39,061 nucleotides of DNA from NCBI RefSeq assembly GCF_014222285.1, contig NZ_JACKZS010000054.1, positions 1 to 39,061 of the forward strand, given 5' to 3'. Source of the DNA: Nostoc sp. UCD121. GTDB taxonomy: Bacteria; Cyanobacteriota; Cyanobacteriia; Cyanobacteriales; Nostocaceae. The translations under genes were made by a program, and so were the position numbers. A model generated the notes under the pieces. It was given only the letters and a program-made list of their open reading frames with translations. It made no database searches and was not told the DNA's origin. Below, piece after piece: positions 24,796 through 33,638 of the stretch (position 1 is the stretch's first letter; every line of letters begins with the position of its first letter).

Positions 24796-26460
24796 CTAAA
24801 CATTGCTCAGGTAACGGTGAACGAATTGAATAGCAATCGAACCTTCACCCACACCGGATGCTACCCGCTTAATTGACCCAGATCGTACATCTCCGGCTGC
24901 AAAGATGCCAGGAACGCTGGATTCTAGCAAGAAAGGTGAGCGTTCCAAAGCCCAACCTGGAGGAGATTTGCCATTTTGCGTTAAGTCGGGGCCTGTGATG
25001 ATAAATCCTTGAGTATCGCGTCGAATAATACCATCGAGCCAATCAGTTTTGGGGATAGCACCAATGAAGATGAAAAGCGATCGCGCTGGCATGGTTTCAG
25101 TTTGTCCAGTCTTGGCATGGGCAATCACAATTTCTTCTAGATGTTCATCTCCCTTCACTTCCACAACGCTGCAACCTGTGCAAACTTGGATATTTGCAGT
25201 CGCCGCAATTTGGTCAATCAAGTATTGGGACATACTCAATGAAAGCGACTCGCCCCGCACCAGCATAATTACTTTGCTGGCATATTTAGAAAAGTGCATT
25301 GCTGCTTGTCCGGCAGAATTTGCCCCACCTATGAGGTAAACCTCTTCATTGCTACAGGCGATCGCCTCAGTCATGGCAGCACCGTAATAAATTCCGGCTC
25401 CTGTCAACTTTTCGGCTCCTGGCACATTTAGCCAACGGTAGGAAACGCCGGTTGCAACTAAAAGTGCATGGCAACTAATCTCACTGCCATCCGCCAATTG
25501 CAGAACCCGATAAGGATCTTGCAGCTTAACTCCAGTTACAACTTGAGGAGTGAGAATTTCTACCCCAAATCGCCGCGCTTGGGTGACTCCCCGCCTGGCC
25601 AAATCGCTGCCGCTCAAGCCAACAGGAAACCCCAGATAGTTTTCAATCCGCGAACTCGTGCCTGCTTGACCACCCGGAGCTTCGCGCTCAATTAACACCG
25701 TACTCAATCCTTCGGAAGCGCCATAGACTGCGGCTGCCAGTCCAGCAGGGCCAGCACCCACGATCGCCAAGTCATAAAATGGTCGCTCTGCCTGAGTTTG
25801 CAGTCCAATTTTAGCGGCAATCTCTAAATTAGATGGTTGGATTAATCGGGAACCATCGGGAAACATCACCAAGGGCAATTGCTGTCTACCATCAGCTTGG
25901 GCGTATTTTAGTAATTTGGCTGCATCCGGCTCCAGTTCAATATCCAACCACTTGTAGGGAATCTGGTTACGCGCCAGAAAGTCTTTTACCTGATGGGAAA
26001 AAGGCGACCAGCGATTACCAATGACTCGAATCCCTTCAAAGGGTGGGCGGAATCCCGCTAGCCAGTCATCTAGCAAATCATCCAAAACTGGATATAATCG
26101 CTCTTCTGGTGGATTCCAGGGCTTAAGTAAGTAGTAATCAAGTCTGGCACTATTAATTGATTTAATCGCTGCATCCGTATCTGCATAGGCCGTCAGCAAA
26201 GCACGTTTAGCATCAGGAAAGATGACTTTTGCCTGTTCCAGGAACTCCACACCGCCCATTTGGGGCATTCTTTGATCCACCAAGAATAAAGCAACTGCTT
26301 CATTCCGTAATTTGAGTTGCTGCACCGCGTCCAAAGCGGTAATACCGGAATCTGCCCGGACAATGCGGAAGCGATCGCCATACTGATGTCGCAAGTCTCG
26401 TGACACTGCTTGCAACACTTCTGGATCGTCATCGACTGTTAAAATTGCAGGTTTCGCCAT
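24796..26460 (-). CDS. Fused response regulator / glutaredoxin-like / thioredoxin-reductase-like flavoprotein
   Basis: The 554-residue protein has three parts. Residues 5-125 are a receiver domain (acidic Asp10-Asp12, phospho-acceptor Asp62 in VDQRMP, Thr90, Lys113). Residues about 143-220 are glutaredoxin-like, with cis-Pro in QLPLVMF but RWSPFSHQ where CPYC would stand, so no redox cysteines. Residues about 229-550 are a thioredoxin-reductase-like FAD/NAD(P)H domain (GAGPAG 235-240, GGANSAG 378-384, FAAGDVRSG). The reductase CxxC is also absent (GIYYGAAMTEA at 356-366). It cannot act as a normal thioredoxin reductase. It may sense NAD(P)H or FAD redox state, or reduce another acceptor, under control of phosphorylation. 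It lies in an operon with the kinase downstream. Confidence 0.94.
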   Translation of the reverse strand: MAKPAILTVDDDPEVLQAVSRDLRHQYGDRFRIVRADSGITALDAVQQLKLRNEAVALFLVDQRMPQMGGVEFLEQAKVIFPDAKRALLTAYADTDAAIKSINSARLDYYLLKPWNPPEERLYPVLDDLLDDWLAGFRPPFEGIRVIGNRWSPFSHQVKDFLARNQIPYKWLDIELEPDAAKLLKYAQADGRQQLPLVMFPDGSRLIQPSNLEIAAKIGLQTQAERPFYDLAIVGAGPAGLAAAVYGASEGLSTVLIEREAPGGQAGTSSRIENYLGFPVGLSGSDLARRGVTQARRFGVEILTPQVVTGVKLQDPYRVLQLADGSEISCHALLVATGVSYRWLNVPGAEKLTGAGIYYGAAMTEAIACSNEEVYLIGGANSAGQAAMHFSKYASKVIMLVRGESLSLSMSQYLIDQIAATANIQVCTGCSVVEVKGDEHLEEIVIAHAKTGQTETMPARSLFIFIGAIPKTDWLDGIIRRDTQGFIITGPDLTQNGKSPPGWALERSPFLLESSVPGIFAAGDVRSGSIKRVASGVGEGSIAIQFVHRYLSNV

Positions 26461-26524
26461 AACTACTGTTACTTAACAATTACAGTACTTAGCTGTTATC
26501 TTCAAAAATTTGTCGTTAAAATAT

Positions 26525-26734
26525 CTACTGTTTAACCAGTTGCTTTAAACGAAAGTATGCCTCTTCTGGTGTCAGCGCTTCTGATTGACTTTCGTTAGGT
26601 ATATAAAATACCCAAGTATCAGGAAAGTAATGCACCACAAAACTAGGAATCAGACCCAAACTTACTGCTTGCTTTCCAAGTTTCTCAGCTTGTTCCTCTA
26701 AACTCAGTTGGTCATGAAATGGGTGTTCAGCCAT
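26525..26734 (-). CDS. Small conserved-looking protein at the head of the kinase operon
   Basis: The protein is 69 residues from the ATG at 26734, where GGGAG lies 9 bases upstream. An ATG three codons earlier overlaps that ribosome site and is less likely. It has an acidic helical start (LSLEEQAEKLGKQA), a hydrophobic middle (IPSFVVHYFPDTWVFYIP) and a second helix (LTPEEAYFRLKQLVKQ). I do not recognise the family. It is on the same strand as the receiver/reductase fusion, with a gap of 64 bases, so co-transcription is likely. It could be a small accessory or sensor protein of that two-component system. Confidence 0.65.
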   Translation of the reverse strand: MAEHPFHDQLSLEEQAEKLGKQAVSLGLIPSFVVHYFPDTWVFYIPNESQSEALTPEEAYFRLKQLVKQ

Positions 26735-27199
26735 ACTTTTCATCTCCCTGCACTTTATTTGACCCTGGAAGAACGTTCAATACCCAGATTGCACGAATCA
26801 CTTTTAAGTAATTTACTATGTTTCAGACTGAGCTTGAGAATATTTAGGTTTACTACCACAATACTTTCAAATATGGTTTTGTAGAGAATCATAAAGCTAT
26901 TTTGGCCATTCAGGGTAACGCGCGGTTTCACAACCCATGCAGCATGGGGAATATTACTGGTCTACCGCATTAAATTTCAGGCATAAGAGAACAAACCGCA
27001 TACTCCTACGGACAAGATGAAAAAAGCTGCTGCAATATCCAACCGGGTAACTGTAGCTCTTTGATGGCTGAATTATCCAGCTACTTTGATCGGGCAGCAG
27101 CAGCAGTAAGCTAAAAGTCTGTAGACTCACACGCATTTTTTCAGACAAAATTCTCAAGTGCTTGTCACCTTTTCGAAGGGACGTTTCAGCTAACACTCT
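26735..27199. other. Intergenic region without a recognised gene
   Basis: About 460 bases upstream of the kinase operon. Open frames on either strand have no family resemblance (for example minus 26954-27196). It borders an IS110-like transposase remnant, so it may be decayed mobile DNA. The promoter of the small-protein operon should be near 26740-26850. Confidence 0.4.
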
Positions 27200-27202
27200 T
27201 TG

Positions 27203-27367
27203 GCACTAAACTCTGTTGCAGTCGTTGGGGAAGCTGAATCGCGCTTATTTGACGGATTTGGAAGAGAAATTGTTGTAGATTCTGGAGTCAGAAAATTGCT
27301 CGATACAATTCCCGGTGTCGCACGTCAAACCGCAGAATTAATTGTTGGTGAAATTGGTACTGAACCC
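27203..27367 (+). pseudogene. IS110-family transposase remnant
   Basis: A short open frame reads SGVRKLLDTIPGVARQTAEL followed by IVGEIGTE. That matches the helix-hairpin-helix TIPGVGxxTAxxxxAEIG core of the C-terminal Transposase_20 domain of IS110-type transposases. Nothing of the N-terminal DEDD nuclease domain is seen, and there is no proper start codon (the frame opens with TTG). It is a decayed fragment. Confidence 0.6.
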
Positions 27368-27441
27368 CTGATTGTGTCTTTTTTCGCAGTAAACAGTTTT
27401 GAAACTCTAGAATAGTAAAAAGCGAACTCTTGTCAAGGGAT

Positions 27442-28449
27442 TTAGGGTGTATCTATCACGTATTTAAATAAATCATCAATAATCGCATTGGCAGCTAGAA
27501 TGCCGCTTCCAATCCAGTAGTCTGGAACTAAATAAACTTTGTTTTTCTGCACGGCTTTTAAATTTTGCCAAAGTGGATTTGCTTTGAGTTGTTCTAATCT
27601 CTTAAGTGCTATTTGCGTTGCTTGAGATGTATTTTCACCTGTCCAGATGAAAATAACATCACCATCTGCTTTTTGAATTAATTCATTACCGATAGACACT
27701 TGAATCGAATTACCAAATAAATTTGCTGCTTCTGATGCTGTAAAATTTTGGGATTCTGGGCGAGATAATCCAGCATCTTGCAAAACAATTCCGCAGAAAG
27801 AATCACGTAGATAAATGTTGATATTATCTGTGTAAATTCGCACTACAGAAATTTTAATTTTTGATAAGTTATCACCCATTTGCTCTTTAAATTCCTCTAA
27901 GCGATGGTAATATTGAGCCATAACTTGTTGAGCAACTTCTTTTTTACCTAGCGCCAGACTAATATTCGTAAATATCTCTTTCCATTGACCACTATGTTCA
28001 AAGTTAAACAATACAGTTGGTGCTATTTTGGAAGTAAGGGAATAAATTGATTGTTGAAAGTCAAGCCCTAAAATCAAGTCTGGTTTGATGGCGAGAATAC
28101 TTTCTAAATTCGGTTCGCCAATTGTCCCGATGTTTTTTACTCCTGTCAGTTGATCTTGCAAATATGATGAAAAATCGGAGATCACAGCAGCAACAGGTTT
28201 AATACCTAGTGCGATCGCATTTTCCAAAGAAGCTTCATCTAGAGTCACAAGCCGCTCAAACTTTTCTGGAATACAGGTTATTCCCGCACCGTGTTCGACC
28301 TGATGACAAGCTGTATTTGTGCTGTGATCATTAACTGATATAGAACCATCATGATGACAAGCTACTGCAAGCAGTAGAGTAATAAATATGACAATTCCCA
28401 ATCGCCACTGGCGAGTAAAGCTTTCTATTTTGATATTACTATAATTCAT
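27442..28449 (-). CDS. Iron-siderophore ABC transporter substrate-binding lipoprotein (FecB-type)
   Basis: The 335-residue protein has a lipoprotein signal with lipobox LAVAC (Cys31). It then has the two-lobed helical-backbone binding-protein fold of the FecB/FhuD/BtuF type: PEKFERLVTLDEASLENAIALG, the NLESILAIKPDLILGLD segment, a long linking helix (about 165-195) and a C-terminal lobe ending NAIIDDLFKYV. It would bind ferric siderophore in the periplasm and deliver it to an inner-membrane transporter. It is the third gene in a minus-strand chain behind the TonB receptor and a paralogous lipoprotein (gap of about 80 bases). No FecCD permease is present. Confidence 0.92.
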   Translation of the reverse strand: MNYSNIKIESFTRQWRLGIVIFITLLLAVACHHDGSISVNDHSTNTACHQVEHGAGITCIPEKFERLVTLDEASLENAIALGIKPVAAVISDFSSYLQDQLTGVKNIGTIGEPNLESILAIKPDLILGLDFQQSIYSLTSKIAPTVLFNFEHSGQWKEIFTNISLALGKKEVAQQVMAQYYHRLEEFKEQMGDNLSKIKISVVRIYTDNINIYLRDSFCGIVLQDAGLSRPESQNFTASEAANLFGNSIQVSIGNELIQKADGDVIFIWTGENTSQATQIALKRLEQLKANPLWQNLKAVQKNKVYLVPDYWIGSGILAANAIIDDLFKYVIDTP

Positions 28450-28529
28450 GATTGTCTTTCATAGACCACAAATGATTTTGCTAAATTTAAACCACAAATG
28501 TACTAATCAGTACTGAGGTTTCATCAAAA

Positions 28530-29501
28530 TTATGGCTGAACCAGATATTTAAATAAATCATCAAGCAGCTTATTGACTCCAAAAAAGCCGTATGTCCACC
28601 ATCTATTTACTTGGACTTCATAGATTTGATTTTTTTGCGCTGACTTGAGTTGACTTAAAAGAGGATTTTGAAAAAAAGCTTGTGTCAATTTTGCAGTATC
28701 ATTCATCACAAACAAAATATCAGCATCGTATTTATTTAATACCTCAATGCTTGATACTACAGTTTCTTGTTTTTGATTTGCTAGGACAGGTATTAGTCTT
28801 ATGCCAATATCTTGAAAAACTTGATTATAGGTTTCCTTATCTGAATAGGTGGATATCAAATTTTCTCCAAAAATATAAATCACTGATACTTCTAACTCTT
28901 TTAGACGTTCGCCTATTAAATTTTGCAACTTTTTAACTCGTTCATAGTATTGAGCGATGACTTGTTCTGCCTTTTCACTTTCATCGAGAACTTGAGCAAT
29001 AAAACGGAGATTTTTTTTGAAGGAGTAATTTAGACCCGGTAAGTCTACCATAACTGTAGGTGCGATCGCAGATAATTGTGAATACATACTTTTCTGATAT
29101 TCACGCATCAAAATTAAATCGGGTTTGAGCTTAAGAACTTTTTCTAAATTAGGCTGATTTCCATTACCAATTATCTCAATACCAACTGCTTCAGCATTGC
29201 TTACGCCACGAAATAAAAAATCGTACTGTGGAAAATAACTTACTGTACCAATTGGTTTGACACCCAAAGACAATACTGGGTCTAAAAGAGCAATATCATT
29301 TAACACAATGATACGCTGTGGCTTCACAGGAATTCTTGTTTCTCCCAAAGGGTGTTTGACGACTTTTGTGGCTACGGGGAGAGGAGACTTCGGTAAGGTA
29401 CTGTTACCAAGAATTGCATTTGGTGCAATCTGACTATGGCAAGCTATGAGCAATGCAATAGTAACAATCACTAGCAAAAATGATTTAAGGTAACGATACA
29501 C
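28530..29501 (-). CDS. Second iron-siderophore substrate-binding lipoprotein (FecB-type)
   Basis: From the GTG at 29501 the protein has 323 residues. The ribosome site AGAGGAG lies 11 bases upstream; an ATG at 29525 is in frame but has no such site and places the AGGAG inside the gene. The lipobox is LLIAC, with Cys at residue 21 from the GTG. The fold matches the neighbour: PVKPQRIIVLNDIALLDPVLSLG, NLEKVLKLKPDLILMRE, a linking helix and an end KLLDDLFKYLV. It is distinct enough from its neighbour to bind another siderophore or another state of it. It lies 95 bases after the TonB receptor stop and is probably co-transcribed. Confidence 0.9.
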   Translation of the reverse strand: MYRYLKSFLLVIVTIALLIACHSQIAPNAILGNSTLPKSPLPVATKVVKHPLGETRIPVKPQRIIVLNDIALLDPVLSLGVKPIGTVSYFPQYDFLFRGVSNAEAVGIEIIGNGNQPNLEKVLKLKPDLILMREYQKSMYSQLSAIAPTVMVDLPGLNYSFKKNLRFIAQVLDESEKAEQVIAQYYERVKKLQNLIGERLKELEVSVIYIFGENLISTYSDKETYNQVFQDIGIRLIPVLANQKQETVVSSIEVLNKYDADILFVMNDTAKLTQAFFQNPLLSQLKSAQKNQIYEVQVNRWWTYGFFGVNKLLDDLFKYLVQP

Positions 29502-29595
29502 CGCAATACTTTCTCCTCTTTCCATCTGAGTTAAACATCAAACATAATTGATTGGTTTTTGATTAGAGTACCTCATAATTCACACTTAATTTTTG

Positions 29596-32187
29596 TCAAA
29601 ATTCAACCGTAAACGAACCAATTACTGTTAAAGGTTCACCGTAGTAAACACCTAAACGGCTACCATAGGCAGAACCCGTATAATAGGTTTCGTCAAACAG
29701 ATTGCGAACATTTACAGCCGCTCTCCAGTTATCGCGCTTATAAAATACCGAAGCATCGGTACGCACAAAACTAGGAAGAACAAAACTATTGTTTAAATCT
29801 CCCAAGCGATCGCCAACAAAAAATACTCCTAATCCAAATCCCAAGCCTTGTAGACTTCCTTGTTGAAATTCATAAGTTGTCCACAAACTTGCAGCGTGTT
29901 CTGGGATATTGTCTCGACGGCGACCTTCAAAACCATTATTATCTTTGCTGACAAAGGCATCAATGTAAGAATAGGACGCAATAATTTTCCAACCAGGAGT
30001 AATTTCCCCAGCAATATCAAATTCAATACCTCGGCTTGTCTGTTCCCCAGTTTGAATTTGGTCGTTGGGATCGGGTGAATTCGGATCATCAGTAGCAACA
30101 TTTTGCTTCCGGAGGTCATAAAATGCCAAAGTTGCGCTCAAATTGCGAGTAATATCAGATTTTACCCCTACCTCAAATTGTCTACCTGTTTCTGGTTTAA
30201 ATGGTTCGTTATTCCTATTACGACTAGCATCAAATACTGGTACAAAAGAGGTTGCATAAGACGCGTAAAGCGAGATATTTTGAGACGGTTGATAAACTAT
30301 TCCCAAGCGGGGGCTAAAGTTAGTATCTGATTGAGAATATTCTTGCTTTTCTTCTCCCAGATTGCGTGTACTACGGGTTTGCTCGAAAATATCGAATCTA
30401 CCGCCGACCAATAATTTGAGTTGAGGATTTACTTCGATTTGGTCTTGGATATAAAACCCATATTTATCGAGGTTATCATCGCGGAAGAAATTTAGTATTC
30501 CTTCTTTGGGATATTCTAAACGAGCGTAAACTGGGTTAAATATATTAATAGATGGGTACGCTTCAAAGTCCCCAAAAGTACCATTTTCGGTGATTTTCGT
30601 ATAGTCAAACCCCAACACAACTTGATGTTTAATCGAACCAGTATTAAATTTTCCGATCACATCCGTTTGAACTGAATAAGCATTATCTCGACGCTGAGAA
30701 AAATAGCTTAATCTGCTTAACTCACCCGTTTCTTCATCAAGAGAGTCCCATAGAGGATAGTAACGTTCTAAATTTACGAATTGAGCGCGAAAAGCATTTC
30801 TCAGTGTCCACTGATCATCTAACTTATGGTCAAGTAGATAGCTAAAATTCGTGACATTTATTTCTACATTCTGGAACGGCTCACCTAAAAAACGGCTCCG
30901 TGGTAAATTTGCTGGGCGATTACCTATTGCCACAGTACCATCATCTGTTGTGCGTTTTTCTTCAAGCCAAGAACCTTCTATAGTTAAATTGGTGTTAGGG
31001 CCAAGCGCAAACTTGAATATAGGAGCAAGAAACACACGCTCTGAATTTACAAAATCACGAAAACTTCCAGCATTTTCATAAAGAGCATTAAACCGATAAA
31101 GTATGTTTTGATTATCAGTTAAAGGTCCCGATAAATCGATTGCACCTCGATAGGTATTAAAACTACCAACTCTTCCTTCAAAAGAGTAAAACGGTTCAGC
31201 CAAAGGTTGTTTAGTCACTAAGTTCACCAAACCACCTGGAGGTGCATCTCCAAACAATACTGATGCTGGGCCTTTCAGAACTTCGATACGTTCAATATTT
31301 GCTGTTTCAGTCAAGCCGCCAAAATCTTGATATAAACGAAGCCCATCCCGAAATAAATTTGCCTCGAAACCACGTAAAGAAAAATATTCACTAAAACCTT
31401 GATAGTAACCTGAGCTAGTAGCACCACTCACATTTCTTAGTGCATCTTGAACGCGAATAATTGCTTGGTCTTTGAGAACTTCGTGGGGTATGACTTGAAT
31501 TGATTGCGGAATATCACGAATAGGTGTATCTGTCTTAGTTGCGCTTGATGCTTGTTCTGCACGATAACCACCCTGTTCACCAGTCACCACCAGTTCAATA
31601 GGTGCTTCACTCTGTGCAGATGGCTGTTCTGGCTGGGTTTCACTACTGGATTGTGGTTCTGTTGGCGTGGGTTGTGTCTGTGGTGTTTGTGTAGTCGTCA
31701 CAGTTGGTACAACCCCAAACACCAAACCTTCATCACCATCAAATAACTCAACTTGTGGCGCAGCAGTTTCACCCGTCACTGTCACGCGAACAGTGTTGGT
31801 ATCTAAATTTGTGACTATAACTTCAGTTATTCCTGCGATCGCTTTCTCTTGACGGAATGTATCACCATTAGGTAGGCGTAATTGGGCATTGGGAATATCA
31901 ACAATATAGCTATTCCCTTCACTCTTATTTACCAGTTGCAGTTTATCTGATTGATTAGTTCCTAAAGTTACCTCTATGCCTTTGTCTGTGGCTTGGGACT
32001 TGACACCTGTGATTTGAATGAGTGACTGAGCCAGCCATTGCTTAATATTGGTAGCAGGTTGTTCTACATCACTCAATTGAGAAATTTTAGAGATTGGTTT
32101 TTGGCTATCTTCAGCTAACACAGGAGGGTTAACCAGTACCAAAGCCAAACTGCTCATCCAAGCTAATTTTTTTAACTTATTTTTCAT
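29596..32187 (-). CDS. TonB-dependent siderophore receptor with AMIN domain
   Basis: From the ATG at 32187 the protein has 863 residues. The in-frame extension to 32304 is repeat-derived. A signal peptide (1-25, ending PPVLA) is followed by a periplasmic AMIN domain (about 40-165), a Pro/Thr/Gln/Ser linker, a TonB-box-like ELVVTG, and the plug domain (about 220-330: RDIPQSIQVIPHEVL, RIEVLKGPASVLFG, PPGGLVNLVTKQP). A 22-strand barrel ends in VEF with the terminal aromatic residue. It imports ferric siderophores through the outer membrane, driven by TonB. The AMIN domain before the plug is typical of cyanobacterial receptors. The direct repeat at 32343-32389 is a candidate activator site. Two binding lipoproteins follow on the same strand. 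Confidence 0.96.
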   Translation of the reverse strand: MKNKLKKLAWMSSLALVLVNPPVLAEDSQKPISKISQLSDVEQPATNIKQWLAQSLIQITGVKSQATDKGIEVTLGTNQSDKLQLVNKSEGNSYIVDIPNAQLRLPNGDTFRQEKAIAGITEVIVTNLDTNTVRVTVTGETAAPQVELFDGDEGLVFGVVPTVTTTQTPQTQPTPTEPQSSSETQPEQPSAQSEAPIELVVTGEQGGYRAEQASSATKTDTPIRDIPQSIQVIPHEVLKDQAIIRVQDALRNVSGATSSGYYQGFSEYFSLRGFEANLFRDGLRLYQDFGGLTETANIERIEVLKGPASVLFGDAPPGGLVNLVTKQPLAEPFYSFEGRVGSFNTYRGAIDLSGPLTDNQNILYRFNALYENAGSFRDFVNSERVFLAPIFKFALGPNTNLTIEGSWLEEKRTTDDGTVAIGNRPANLPRSRFLGEPFQNVEINVTNFSYLLDHKLDDQWTLRNAFRAQFVNLERYYPLWDSLDEETGELSRLSYFSQRRDNAYSVQTDVIGKFNTGSIKHQVVLGFDYTKITENGTFGDFEAYPSINIFNPVYARLEYPKEGILNFFRDDNLDKYGFYIQDQIEVNPQLKLLVGGRFDIFEQTRSTRNLGEEKQEYSQSDTNFSPRLGIVYQPSQNISLYASYATSFVPVFDASRNRNNEPFKPETGRQFEVGVKSDITRNLSATLAFYDLRKQNVATDDPNSPDPNDQIQTGEQTSRGIEFDIAGEITPGWKIIASYSYIDAFVSKDNNGFEGRRRDNIPEHAASLWTTYEFQQGSLQGLGFGLGVFFVGDRLGDLNNSFVLPSFVRTDASVFYKRDNWRAAVNVRNLFDETYYTGSAYGSRLGVYYGEPLTVIGSFTVEF

Positions 32188-32342
32188 CACTCTACTCACC
32201 CACAAATAAATGATTGGGGATTGGAGGCTAGAGACTCGGTATCTAGAAATCCTATTACCTACAACCCAATACCCAATCACTTTGTAATTAGTAATTAATA
32301 TCAAAAAGCTTACAGGAAAGCTCTTGGATACAGACGAGTGCT

Positions 32343-32389
32343 TTGAACGCTAGACGGAATTTTTTGAATGCTAGACGGAATTTTTGAAT
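32343..32389 (-). promoter_or_regulatory. Two 21-bp-spaced direct repeats, candidate PchR/AraC operator
   Basis: TTGAACGCTAGACGGAATTT begins at 32343 and TTGAATGCTAGACGGAATTT at 32364. They differ at one base and are exactly 21 bp apart, two helical turns, placing both on one face of the DNA. This is the usual geometry of an AraC-type dimer site. They lie about 155 bases upstream of the receptor start and 98 bases downstream of the AraC gene. Confidence 0.75.
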
Positions 32390-32486
32390 TTTTAACTTGT
32401 TAAATTAGGTTATGATTGCTTTGGCATCTTGAGATTTCCGCGTCAGATTTGGATACCAAAAATCAAGCTGTTTATTGGTCTTATCC

Positions 32487-33530
32487 TTATCCTATCAACT
32501 TATCCATTTCCATCGATAAACGCGAATTATCTGTCAAAAATTCTTTTGGATTGATGCCAAATTTTTTTCTAAAAGCGGTGGCAAAGTAACTACGGCTAGA
32601 AAATCCAACTCTCCGCGCTGCTTGAGAAATGTTTATTTCTCCTGATACTAACAATTTGCGTGCTTGTTCTAATCTATGATGATGTAAATACCCGAATACT
32701 GTTGTATCAAATACCAGACGGAAGCCTCGTTTGAGAGTGCAGTCATTTAAGCCAACTTGTCTGGATAACTCTATTAAAGAAGGAGGGTTTTCTAAATCGC
32801 GGAGCAAAATTTCTTTGGCATGGTGAATACGATCTACATCGTCAGGCTTTAGTGAAAAGGTATCACTTTTACCATGACGTGCAGATACATCTTCTTCAAC
32901 CAGCAATACCATTAGTTCCAAAACCTTGCTTTCTAAGTACATCCTTTTCATCATTCCCTGATAAGGACAATTTAAGATTTGTTGTAATGCGACTTGCATT
33001 ACTGGAGTCGTAGTTCCAGAACGAGAATAATATTCTTGATGAGAGTTTCGGACTAAATGAGTTAATTCTTGCGGCAGTTGCTTTTTTTCTTTACCCATAA
33101 AAAAGCAAAATAGTTCCGGTTCCATGTGAACATTAATCTCAATGATTTTTCCTGATTTAAATGATTTATATTTTTCCTTGGGCGCTAGTCCGCTACCCCA
33201 CAATCTGTTTTGCCCACTACTAATATCACAATTCTTATCTTGGTGATCTCCTGCAAGGGAAAAGCTGTATTCTAAAGGATGTTGTCGTTCAGGGAGTTTT
33301 ATAATCAAATCGTCATTTAATTGGTGTTCTGAAATAGCTAAATATAAACCATTCTGTAGTTCTATTTCTCCACTAAATCCTTGACCTAATTCTTTTGGAA
33401 AATAAGAAATGGTGTCAAATATATCCCAGCACCCGCCTATCCTAGACGGAATGTCATCGCATGTTTTTTCTACTTCTGGTATCTCTATAAATAAATCCCA
33501 AAAAGTTTGTTGTGAAATTGTGACTGTCAT
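32487..33530 (-). CDS. AraC-family regulator, PchR type
   Basis: The ATG at 33530 gives 347 residues; the longer frame to 33635 adds AT-rich sequence without a ribosome site. The N-terminal half (ligand domain) has the form seen in cyanobacterial PchR-like regulators, including GEIELQNGLYLAISEHQLND and FSLAGDHQ. The C-terminal 100 residues contain two helix-turn-helix units: PPSLIELSRQVGLNDCTLKR with FRLVFDTTVFGYL, and NISQAARRVGFSSRSYFATA with FRKKFGINPKEFL. PchR and YbtA proteins bind their siderophore and activate its receptor and transport genes. It lies between the TonB receptor and the ABC pair, with candidate operators on both sides. The same 11-base core CTAGACGGAAT also occurs inside its coding start at 33442-33452. 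Confidence 0.93.
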   Translation of the reverse strand: MTVTISQQTFWDLFIEIPEVEKTCDDIPSRIGGCWDIFDTISYFPKELGQGFSGEIELQNGLYLAISEHQLNDDLIIKLPERQHPLEYSFSLAGDHQDKNCDISSGQNRLWGSGLAPKEKYKSFKSGKIIEINVHMEPELFCFFMGKEKKQLPQELTHLVRNSHQEYYSRSGTTTPVMQVALQQILNCPYQGMMKRMYLESKVLELMVLLVEEDVSARHGKSDTFSLKPDDVDRIHHAKEILLRDLENPPSLIELSRQVGLNDCTLKRGFRLVFDTTVFGYLHHHRLEQARKLLVSGEINISQAARRVGFSSRSYFATAFRKKFGINPKEFLTDNSRLSMEMDKLIG

Positions 33531-33638
33531 GACTAGTAGCAATAAATTATTATATCTGTTGCTAATTATTAGTAGATTTTGGTAAATCCTCAATGCAAAT
33601 TCACTTTGATCTGTATTTGTGATTAAATACAGCAAGTA

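Noticed and set aside
26880..27180. Possible cobalamin riboswitch or decayed gene
   Set aside because: No B12-box or consistent coding frame could be found. The upstream position relative to the minus-strand FecB gene is also wrong, since that gene starts at 28449.
32188..32304. In-frame N-terminal extension of the TonB receptor
   Set aside because: The sequence is repeat-derived (GATTGGGGATTGG) and places a signal peptide internally; the ATG at 32187 begins a normal signal peptide.
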